5,314 nucleotides of DNA from Verrucomicrobiales bacterium (GTDB lineage Bacteria > Verrucomicrobiota > Verrucomicrobiia > Limisphaerales > UBA1100): positions 1 to 5,314 of the forward strand of contig WTHG01000406.1 in assembly GCA_011523245.1 (NCBI GenBank), read 5' to 3'. Shown one piece after another: positions 1 to 5,314 of the stretch. Both the position numbers and the translations under genes were made by a program. How positions within the stretch are numbered: position 1 is the stretch's first letter; every line of letters starts with the position of its first letter. The notes under the pieces were generated by a model. It saw only the letters and a list, made by a program, of their open reading frames with translations, did no database searches and was not told the origin of the DNA.

Positions 1-1028
1 CGCCGTTCAATGGCGCGCACGATCAGGTCAATATTGCGGGCGTGCCGATAGTAACCGCCCATGAACCCCTCCCACCGCTTAGCCGGGAAACGGTTGGTGT
101 AGCCCAGCTGCCAGGCGATCTTCGGCTGAACGGCCTTGGTCAGCGCATCCACCGGTCGTTCAAGCTGATAATGCAGCTCGTTGCGGGCCCGCAACAGGAA
201 CGAGTAGGCCGCCTCCAACTTCTCCGCGTCGGCCTTGCTGATTTGCTGTTCGATCTCCAGATCCTCAACCAGCCGTAGGCCGCATTTGAAGTGCATCATC
301 CAGCGGAGATTCTGATAATCACGCAGACCGCCACAGCCGTTTTTGATGTTCGGCTCCTGCATGGTCACCGCGCCGCCGTATTTGTGGCGGCGCGCCGATT
401 GATCCTCGATGCGCTGGGCAATGTATTTGTCGACGTACGGCTTCACGCATTTGTCGTTCACCTGCTGTTCCATCCGGCCAAACAATTCCTCCTCGCCGGC
501 CACCAACCGGGACTCGATTAGGGCCGTTTTGGACTGCATATCCTTGTTGGCCTCCTCCACACAATCCTGTACGCGCCGCACAGAGTGTCCGATCTTCAGA
601 CCCAAATCCCATAACATATAGAGCACGGTATCGGTGACGCTCTGCAGATATTCGTGCGGCTTGGCCCCATTCCATAATCGGTCATCACAAAGGAACTGTA
701 TGTCGATGTCGCTCTGCGGATTCAGTTCCTTCCGGCCATAACCGCCAATAGCGATTACTGCCATGGCCGGCCGCTTTTTCAAATCCCCCAATGGCGCCAG
801 TTCCACCGCCGTGGTGAATAATTGGGCGATGATGGCATCCATCACCGCCGCCCGCGCCCGACACACCTCACGGCCCAGGCCGCCGCTCCGATGGAGTTTT
901 TTCAAGCGGGAAGATTCGTCCTTGAGAAACCGTTTGAAGCGCGGCAATTCCGTGGACGGCACAGTCCCTTCGGGCAAAGCCAACTGCTCTGCCGCCCGCG
1001 CCTGTACTGCCTCTGCCAACGATGCCAC
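1..1028 (-). CDS. glnD: [Protein-PII] uridylyltransferase GlnD, N-terminal part (3' end outside window)
   Basis: GlnD-type enzymes add UMP to, and remove it from, PII signalling proteins in the cytoplasm according to glutamine level, and so set nitrogen assimilation. About 342 residues are visible, an uninterrupted frame running off the left edge. Seen in order: an N-terminal helical part with 'GREVCRARAAVMDA' (about 52-65); the nucleotidyltransferase signature GGYGRKELNPQSDID (95-109), whose SDID acidic residues bind metal; 'GHSVRR' in the transferase core; and NIKNGCGGLRDYQ (227-239), the GlnD form of the NIKEGPGGLRDIQ loop. 'YYRHARN' follows near the edge. The HD (uridylyl-removing) and ACT domains would lie outside, so their presence is unknown. 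The start is uncertain: no in-frame ATG precedes residue 63, which is inside conserved sequence. I chose GTG at 1028; TTG at 1019 (GGTGG five bases upstream), 1046 or 1061 are alternatives. It is divergent from lgt. Family call is firm, start is not. Confidence 0.93.
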   Translation of the reverse strand, partial: MASLAEAVQARAAEQLALPEGTVPSTELPRFKRFLKDESSRLKKLHRSGGLGREVCRARAAVMDAIIAQLFTTAVELAPLGDLKKRPAMAVIAIGGYGRKELNPQSDIDIQFLCDDRLWNGAKPHEYLQSVTDTVLYMLWDLGLKIGHSVRRVQDCVEEANKDMQSKTALIESRLVAGEEELFGRMEQQVNDKCVKPYVDKYIAQRIEDQSARRHKYGGAVTMQEPNIKNGCGGLRDYQNLRWMMHFKCGLRLVEDLEIEQQISKADAEKLEAAYSFLLRARNELHYQLERPVDALTKAVQPKIAWQLGYTNRFPAKRWEGFMGGYYRHARNIDLIVRAIER

Positions 1029-1114
1029 CGCGCGTGGGTACCGCAAATTGTTCCGTATCAAAAGCCAAATAAGCCGGACTTGCCTCTGCTCCGCCCCCCG
1101 CCTACCGTTCGGAC
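1029..1114. other. Divergent glnD-lgt intergenic region
   Basis: This 86-base spacer must carry the start signals for two divergent genes, unless their promoters lie inside the neighbouring coding sequences. It contains a C-rich run near 1091-1102 on the plus strand. I found no convincing -35/-10 pair, operator palindrome or Shine-Dalgarno sequence for either gene. If glnD really starts at TTG 1061, the spacer shrinks to about 53 bases. Confidence 0.6.
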
Positions 1115-1888
1115 GTGCATCCGGTAGCGTTTGATCTAAGCGGCGTCACAGTCCATTGGTACGGTATTCTACTAGCCACCGGTTTCATGGTCGGCCTCTG
1201 GACGGCCGGTCGGCGCGGTATGCGAATCGGGCTGAACGCCGAGGATATCTCGAACCTCATGCTCTGGATGTTCATCGGGGGCATCGGCGGCGCCAAGGCG
1301 TTATACGTCATTAATCACTGGGGCGATGACTCCTTCAAAAACCTGTTTATGCAACGCTCCGGCATGGTGTTTCATGGGGCACTTTTCGGCACGACGTTGG
1401 CCGTTTGGTTGTTTACGCGGAAAACGAAAATGCCACTCTGGGCGACCTTTGATACGCTGGCGCCCAGTTTCGCACTCGGCCATGCTTTCGGGCGCATTGG
1501 CTGTTTTATGACCGGCTGTTGCTACGGCAAGCCCTGCGACCTCCCGTGGGCTGTGCAATTTCCAGAAACCCACAGCACGCACCCCGTGCATGTGCATCCC
1601 ACGCAAATTTACGAAAGCGTGCTGAACCTTGCCCTGTACGCCAGCTTGGCGTGGTTATTTCGCAATCGCCAATTCAATGGACAGGTGTTTGCCGCGTATC
1701 TCATGGCTTACGCCGTGTTGCGTTTTGCCATGGAATTCTTCCGGGCCGACGGCCGAGGCAGCTTGTGGTTTGGCTCTCTGACCTCTGGACAAGGCATCAG
1801 CATCGTCCTGCTGATTGCCGGCGGCGTAATGTGGTATCTGCTGTCCACACGCGAAAAGATCGAGCCGGAATCTTCCGAGGAGCAATGA
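1115..1888 (+). CDS. lgt: Prolipoprotein diacylglyceryl transferase Lgt
   Basis: Lgt moves diacylglycerol from phosphatidylglycerol to the lipobox cysteine of prolipoproteins in the inner membrane, the first step of lipoprotein maturation. The 257-residue protein is hydrophobic, with several membrane segments. Family motifs are clear: WYGILLATGF near the N terminus, 'FHGALFG' (His87), 'HAFGRIGCF' with the expected essential Arg at 127, HPTQIYE (161-167), and EFFR (207-210) before 'GQGISI'. Length is a little under E. coli Lgt (291). The GTG at 1115 is the only usable start: a TAA lies in frame at 1070-1072 with no other start codon between. No Shine-Dalgarno is visible. Oddity: the sequence after Arg127 is Cys-rich (Cys130, 135, 136, 141); by alignment, Cys130 and Cys135 replace E. 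coli Asn146 and Glu151, while Gly138 matches Gly154. Its stop overlaps the rluD start, suggesting co-translation. Confidence 0.96.
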   Translation: MHPVAFDLSGVTVHWYGILLATGFMVGLWTAGRRGMRIGLNAEDISNLMLWMFIGGIGGAKALYVINHWGDDSFKNLFMQRSGMVFHGALFGTTLAVWLFTRKTKMPLWATFDTLAPSFALGHAFGRIGCFMTGCCYGKPCDLPWAVQFPETHSTHPVHVHPTQIYESVLNLALYASLAWLFRNRQFNGQVFAAYLMAYAVLRFAMEFFRADGRGSLWFGSLTSGQGISIVLLIAGGVMWYLLSTREKIEPESSEEQ

Positions 1889-2823
1889 GCCGGCGAGAGA
1901 CACTGCGGGTGGAGATTTCCCAGCCCCAAGCGCGGCTGGACAAGTTTCTGCAAAAAAAATTCCCCAACACCTCCCGCGGTGCCTTTCAACGATTTATTCA
2001 GGATGGCGACGTGCGCGTGGATGGTAAAATGGTTAAGACCACGCATCACCCGCGCGCCGGTGAAGAGATCATCATCACTTGGCCCGAGCCCGAGCCGGCC
2101 GAGGCGCAGCCGGAAAACATTCCGCTCGATGTGCTGTACGAGGATGATCGGTTGCTGGTAATCAACAAACCCGCGGGGATCGTGGTGCATCCGGCCGCCG
2201 GTCACACACGCGGCACACTGGTGAACGCCCTGCTCCATCACTGCGCCGGCCAACTCAGTGGTGTCGGCGGCGTGGCACGGCCGGGCATTGTGCATCGCTT
2301 AGACAAGGATACCAGCGGATGTCTGGTGGTGGCCAAAAACGATGCGGCCCATCACGCCTTGTCCGCCCAGTTTGCCGATCGCAAAACCACCAAAATTTAT
2401 CAGGCACTCGTCTGTGGCCAGCCGGCCAAGGAACGTCTCACAGTCAAGGTTCCCATTGCCCGGCATCCAGTCCACCGTAAAAAAATGGCGATTGTGGAAC
2501 GCGGTCGCGATTCACACACGGATTTCCGTGTGCTGGAAGTGTTGCGTGACTCGGCACTGGTAGAGGCCACACTACACACCGGCCGGACACACCAGATTCG
2601 CGTGCACCTGCAGCATTTGGGTTGTCCATTGGTGGGCGACCCGGTCTATGGAGGCCGCCCGGCCCGGCAAATTGCCCAATCCACCGGCTACGAAGCCCCG
2701 CGCCAAATGCTCCACGCTGCCGCCCTCGGGTTCACCCACCCGCTTTCCGGCAAGAAAATCGAGGTGAATGCGCCGCTGCCGACTGATTTTGCGGATGCGC
2801 TAAACTTTCTAAAGACCCGATAA
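1885..2823 (+). CDS. rluD: RluA/RluD-family 23S rRNA pseudouridine synthase
   Basis: Enzymes of this family isomerise specific uridines in 23S rRNA to pseudouridine; RluD acts in helix 69 during large-subunit assembly. The 312-residue protein has an N-terminal S4 RNA-binding domain (about 15-65, starting ARLDKFLQ, with 'FIQDGDVRVDG'), then the catalytic domain from about 85. Seen there: 'VINKPAGIVVHP', HRLDKDTSG (137-145) with the catalytic Asp140, RTHQIRVH (234-241) and 'GDPVYGG'. S4 plus this length fits RluD or RluC better than RluA; the acidic/proline linker 'WPEPEPAEAQPENIPLDVLYEDD' region resembles RluD. The exact target uridines cannot be told from sequence alone. ATG 1885 overlaps the lgt stop as ATGA. 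GAGGAG lies at 1877-1882, only two bases from the ATG, unusually close for a ribosome binding site, so coupling to lgt translation is likely. The reading frame stays open upstream through lgt, but codes for nothing recognisable there. Confidence 0.93.
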   Translation: MSRRETLRVEISQPQARLDKFLQKKFPNTSRGAFQRFIQDGDVRVDGKMVKTTHHPRAGEEIIITWPEPEPAEAQPENIPLDVLYEDDRLLVINKPAGIVVHPAAGHTRGTLVNALLHHCAGQLSGVGGVARPGIVHRLDKDTSGCLVVAKNDAAHHALSAQFADRKTTKIYQALVCGQPAKERLTVKVPIARHPVHRKKMAIVERGRDSHTDFRVLEVLRDSALVEATLHTGRTHQIRVHLQHLGCPLVGDPVYGGRPARQIAQSTGYEAPRQMLHAAALGFTHPLSGKKIEVNAPLPTDFADALNFLKTR

Positions 2824-2825
2824 AA

Positions 2826-2852
2826 AGGCAGAAATCGGCCGTTTTTCTGCTT
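2826..2852 (+). terminator. Hairpin after rluD, possible weak terminator
   Basis: AGGCAGAAA (2826-2834) can pair with TTTCTGCTT (2844-2852), one G-U pair included, around a 9-base loop that contains CGGCCG. It begins three bases after the rluD stop. The T run (2842-2846) lies in the loop and the descending stem rather than after it, and only TT follows, so it is not a classic intrinsic terminator. It could instead be a 3' end stabiliser or an attenuator before pgk. Confidence 0.4.
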
Positions 2853-2873
2853 CCACCGGCCCAACCCCTGCGC

Positions 2874-2879
2874 TATTCT
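2874..2879 (+). promoter_or_regulatory. Possible -10 element of a pgk promoter
   Basis: TATTCT resembles the sigma-70 -10 consensus TATAAT at four of six positions and lies 14 bases before the pgk ATG. A start of transcription about seven bases downstream would leave a leader of only about eight bases, which fits the absence of a Shine-Dalgarno sequence before pgk. No good -35 box exists at 16-18 bases upstream; the best placed is TTCCAC (2851-2856), a poor match. This is a weak call. Confidence 0.25.
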
Positions 2880-2893
2880 CCGCGGCCCGTTTT

Positions 2894-4126
2894 ATGGCGA
2901 AACTCACCGTTAACGATTTGGATTTGCAAGGTAAACGCGTATTAACGCGCGTGGACTACAACGTGCCGATGGCCGAACAGAACGGCGCGATGGTGATTAA
3001 CGACGACACCCGAATTCGCGCCACCCTGCCCACACTCAAGGCCATGATCGACAAGGGCGCCAAGGTGATCCTCACTGCCCACCTCGGTCGCCCCAAGGGC
3101 GAGCGCGTGCCATCCATGAGCCTGCGCCCCGTGGCTGATAAACTTGCGGAATTGATCGGCCAACCGGTCGCCTTCTGTGATCAATGTGTCGGTGATACCG
3201 TGACCGGAGCCGTGAACCAATTACAGGAAGGCGGTTTACTCCTGCTGGAAAACGTCCGTTACCACGCTGAAGAGGAAGCCAACGATCCGGCGTTTGCTGA
3301 GCAACTCGCCGCCAACGCGGATGTGTACGTGAACGACGCCTTCGGAGCCGCTCATCGCGCGCACGCCTCCACCGCCGGCGTAGCCAATGTAATCGCCGCC
3401 CGCGGCGGCCAATGCGCAGGTGGCCTGTTGATGGAGCGCGAATTGCAATTTCTGGGGGCCGAACTGGATTCCCCGATCGCCCCGTTTGTGGTGATCCTCG
3501 GCGGCGCGAAGGTGTCCGATAAGATCAAGGTGATCGATCGCCTGCTGGAAAAGGCCGATACCATACTGATCGGCGGCGCCATGGCGTACACGTTCAAGCT
3601 AGCCCAGGGGCTCTCCGTCGGCAAATCGCTGGTGGAACGCGACAAAGTCGACGTCGCTCAGGCCGCCCTCGACAAGGCCGCCGAACGCAACGTGCAATTC
3701 CTCATTCCCACCGACAACATCGTGGCTGAGCCCACCGAGATTGACGGCAAATTTGCCTTTGGCGATCATCGTGTGAATGATGATAAAAATATCCCCGACG
3801 ACGTGGAGGGCGTGGACATCGGCCCCAAATCCGCCGACACCTTCAGCGAGGTGATCAAGGGCGCGAAGACGATTTTATGGAACGGCCCCATGGGCATCTT
3901 TGAGGACGACCGCTTTGCCGGCGGCACCTTCGCCGTGGCCCGCGCGGTTTGCGAGGCCACAGCATCCGGTGCCAAAAGCATCATCGGCGGCGGCGACAGC
4001 GTGAAGGCCCTGAACAAGGCCGGTCTCGGAGATCAAGTCACCTTCATGAGCACCGGCGGCGGGGCGAGTCTGGAATTTCTTGAAGGCAAGGAACTCCCCG
4101 GCGTATCCGCGCTGTCCGACAAATAA
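2894..4126 (+). CDS. pgk: Phosphoglycerate kinase
   Basis: Pgk interconverts 1,3-bisphosphoglycerate plus ADP and 3-phosphoglycerate plus ATP in the cytoplasm, the first ATP-yielding step of lower glycolysis, reversible for gluconeogenesis. The 410-residue product is full length for a bacterial Pgk (usually about 390-415). Substrate-side motifs lie in the N-terminal lobe: RVDYNVP (19-25), TAHLGRPKG (61-69), 'LLLENVRYH' and 'DAFGAAHRAHAST'. The C-terminal nucleotide lobe has GGAKVSDK (203-210, Lys206), 'LWNGPMGIFE', GGGDSV (365-370) and 'MSTGGGASLEFLEG' (from 385). All key residues expected for an active enzyme are present. ATG 2894 begins the canonical 'MAKLTVNDLDLQGKRVL' opening. No Shine-Dalgarno is seen. 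tpiA follows after 8 bases and secG after that, so the three are probably one operon. Confidence 0.98.
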   Translation: MAKLTVNDLDLQGKRVLTRVDYNVPMAEQNGAMVINDDTRIRATLPTLKAMIDKGAKVILTAHLGRPKGERVPSMSLRPVADKLAELIGQPVAFCDQCVGDTVTGAVNQLQEGGLLLLENVRYHAEEEANDPAFAEQLAANADVYVNDAFGAAHRAHASTAGVANVIAARGGQCAGGLLMERELQFLGAELDSPIAPFVVILGGAKVSDKIKVIDRLLEKADTILIGGAMAYTFKLAQGLSVGKSLVERDKVDVAQAALDKAAERNVQFLIPTDNIVAEPTEIDGKFAFGDHRVNDDKNIPDDVEGVDIGPKSADTFSEVIKGAKTILWNGPMGIFEDDRFAGGTFAVARAVCEATASGAKSIIGGGDSVKALNKAGLGDQVTFMSTGGGASLEFLEGKELPGVSALSDK

Positions 4127-4134
4127 TTTTTCGC

Positions 4135-4902
4135 ATGAACAAAGAACGCAAACTGATCATCGCCGGCAACTGGAAGATGAACAAAACCGTGGCTGAAGCC
4201 ACGGACCTAGTAGAGGCCCTCGATCGTGACCTCGGCACGCAGACCGATGTGGACGTGGTGGTATGCCCTCCGTACACCGCGCTGGACGCCGTGTCCACCA
4301 AGCTCAAGAACAGCCTCATCAAAGTGGGTGCCCAGAACATGAGCGAGAACGATTACGGCGCGTTCACTGGCGAAGTCAATGCCGGCATGCTGCGCGATCT
4401 GCGCGTGCATTACGTGATCCTCGGCCACTCCGAACGCCGCGAGTACCAGAAGGAAAGCGACGCCCTGATCAACGCCAAGACCAAGGCCGCCCTAGCCGCT
4501 GGCCTCAAGCCAATTGTCTGCGTGGGCGAAACCCTCGCCCAACGCGAGGCCAACGAAACTGAATCGGTGGTCGGCCAACAAATTGCCGGCAGCCTAGCCG
4601 ATTTGAATGCCGAAGAATTAAAGGACACCGTAATCGCCTACGAACCGGTCTGGGCCATCGGCACTGGCAAGACTGCCACCTCCCAGCAGGCGCAGGACGT
4701 GCACGCCTTCATCCGCGGCGAGATCAACAAGAGTCACGGTGAAGAAGTCGCCAAGGCCGTCCGCATTCAGTACGGCGGCAGCGTCAAACCCGCCAATGCC
4801 GAGGAATTGCTCGGCCAACCGGACGTGGACGGAGCCCTTGTTGGCGGTGCCAGCCTTGAAGCCCGCAGCTTTTCTGATATCATCAACAACACGCGTAACT
4901 AG
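4135..4902 (+). CDS. tpiA: Triosephosphate isomerase
   Basis: TpiA interconverts dihydroxyacetone phosphate and glyceraldehyde 3-phosphate, as a cytoplasmic TIM-barrel dimer in glycolysis and gluconeogenesis. The 255-residue product has normal length. The active-site residues are all visible: GNWKMN (11-16) with the substrate-binding Asn12 and Lys14; ILGHSERR with the electrophile His98; and AYEPVWAIGTGKTA with the catalytic base Glu170 followed by the mobile loop 6. The phosphate-binding YGGSV (213-217) and VGG (236-238) are also there. ATG 4135 gives the usual short lead into 'IIAGNWKMN'. Only 8 bases separate it from pgk, with no Shine-Dalgarno among them, so expression probably depends on the same transcript. 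The stop codon TAG at 4900-4902 overlaps the AGGA that may serve secG. Confidence 0.98.
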   Translation: MNKERKLIIAGNWKMNKTVAEATDLVEALDRDLGTQTDVDVVVCPPYTALDAVSTKLKNSLIKVGAQNMSENDYGAFTGEVNAGMLRDLRVHYVILGHSERREYQKESDALINAKTKAALAAGLKPIVCVGETLAQREANETESVVGQQIAGSLADLNAEELKDTVIAYEPVWAIGTGKTATSQQAQDVHAFIRGEINKSHGEEVAKAVRIQYGGSVKPANAEELLGQPDVDGALVGGASLEARSFSDIINNTRN

Positions 4903-4904
4903 GA
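4901..4904 (+). promoter_or_regulatory. Ribosome binding site of secG
   Basis: AGGA followed by an A-rich stretch ends seven bases before the secG ATG at 4912. It overlaps the tpiA stop codon. It is the best-placed Shine-Dalgarno-like sequence in the window and supports ATG 4912 as the secG start. Confidence 0.55.
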
Positions 4905-4911
4905 AAAAATC

Positions 4912-5314
4912 ATGGATATCCTGAGTAAATTTCTCACTGTCGTTCTCTTTCTCAACTGCCTGTTCCTCATCCTGCTGGTGTTGGTGCAGCTCCCCAAGAA
5001 AGAGGCCGGACTCGGCACCGCCTTTGGCGGTGGTACCACCGACGCCCTCTTTGGTGCCGGTGCCGGCACCGCTCTATCCAAGCTGACCAAATGGAACGCT
5101 ATTTTGTTCCTCGTGCTCTGCCTATTCCTGTCCCTCCCTTTCATGCGCCCGGATGATCTCAGCGATCAACTTGGCCAGGGAGGTGCGCCGACTACCAATA
5201 CCAATGCCGCCCCAAGCCAACCGGTACCCTCCCCGATTAAAGCGACTCCGTCGCCAAGCCCCTCCGCACCTGTCACACCCACCGAGGAGCCTTCCGACAC
5301 GACCACCAATACCC
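4912..5314 (+). CDS. secG: Preprotein translocase subunit SecG, 3' end outside window
   Basis: SecG is a small inner-membrane subunit of the SecYEG channel that assists SecA-driven protein export. The visible 134 residues run off the right edge without a stop. Two membrane helices are clear (about 7-27 and 62-78). Between them lies the family loop: VQLPKKEAGLGTAFGGG (25-41), then 'DALFGAGAGTALSKLTKWNA', matching the Q-x-x-K-x-x-GLG-x-xFGGG pattern of SecG. From about residue 80 comes a hydrophilic tail rich in Pro, Ser, Thr, Asn and Ala, with repeated P-S-P and T-N units. E. coli SecG has 110 residues in all, so this protein is already longer. ATG 4912 has AGGA upstream and sits 9 bases after tpiA, implying co-transcription with pgk and tpiA. 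The core assignment is firm; the tail has no recognisable domain. Confidence 0.92.
   Translation, partial: MDILSKFLTVVLFLNCLFLILLVLVQLPKKEAGLGTAFGGGTTDALFGAGAGTALSKLTKWNAILFLVLCLFLSLPFMRPDDLSDQLGQGGAPTTNTNAAPSQPVPSPIKATPSPSPSAPVTPTEEPSDTTTNT

Noticed and set aside
868..1068. A minus-strand frame starting at TTG 1068 in a different phase from glnD
   Set aside because: Its product has no family features, while the overlapping glnD frame carries the conserved N-terminal sequence.
763..1134. Plus-strand open frames opposite glnD
   Set aside because: The minus strand codes for the GlnD N terminus and signature with no interruption; the plus-strand products are low-complexity Arg/Ser/Pro-rich shadows.
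1165..1172. TATTCT/AGAATA near the lgt 5' end as a -10 box for either strand
   Set aside because: It is inside lgt coding sequence (codons for Gly-Ile-Leu) and has no acceptable -35 partner on either strand.
1519..1884. An open frame continuous with rluD that runs back through lgt, which could suggest a longer rluD or a fusion
   Set aside because: Its translation over this stretch resembles no domain, lgt is clearly coded in another frame, and the S4 domain of rluD starts just after ATG 1885.
1708..2295. A 195-codon minus-strand open frame across lgt and rluD
   Set aside because: It lies opposite two well-recognised genes, has no recognisable motif, and is explained by GC-rich codon usage leaving antisense frames open.
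1..5314. Search for CRISPR-like repeats, insertion sequence ends, tRNA genes, riboswitches or phage genes
   Set aside because: By eye there are no regularly spaced repeats, no terminal inverted repeats with a transposase, no tRNA-like arms, and the non-coding gaps are too short (8 to 86 bases) to hold such elements.

Overview
The window is an ordinary housekeeping segment of a moderately GC-rich bacterial chromosome. It holds six protein genes, two of them cut by the window edges, and almost no non-coding space. I see no mobile element, CRISPR array, tRNA/rRNA or defence-type module. Three things suggest a member of the Verrucomicrobiota or the wider PVC group. The pgk-tpiA-secG gene order is familiar from that group. 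GlnD has a 'GCGGLRDYQ' version of its signature loop and a conserved 'GREVCRAR' N-terminal segment. Most starts lack a Shine-Dalgarno sequence, and SecG has an unusually long Pro/Ser/Thr tail. This placement is an inference from recalled family patterns, not from a search.

Layout. Positions 1-1028 on the minus strand hold the N-terminal third or so of glnD, the PII uridylyltransferase that senses nitrogen status; it runs off the left edge. A short divergent spacer (about 1029-1114) separates it from a plus-strand run that fills the rest of the window. This run starts with lgt (1115-1888, GTG start), the lipoprotein diacylglyceryl transferase. It overlaps by 4 bases (ATGA) with rluD (1885-2823), a RluA/RluD-family pseudouridine synthase. 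A 70-base gap with a hairpin and a possible -10 element follows. Then come pgk (2894-4126), tpiA (4135-4902) and secG (4912 to beyond 5314), separated by only 8 and 9 bases, so very probably one operon.

How the genes work together. lgt and secG both serve envelope biogenesis: SecG belongs to the SecYEG translocon that exports prolipoproteins, and Lgt lipidates them. pgk and tpiA encode two steps of lower/central glycolysis and gluconeogenesis. rluD modifies 23S rRNA, and glnD controls nitrogen assimilation through PII. The lgt-rluD pair looks translationally coupled, and pgk-tpiA-secG looks like a separate transcription unit.

The points most worth a second look are small. Lgt has Cys at two positions that are Asn and Glu in the E. 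coli enzyme. SecG has a long low-complexity C-terminal tail. glnD has no ATG at its 5' end. The hairpin sits just before a possible near-leaderless pgk promoter. I found no evidence of a previously undescribed system.
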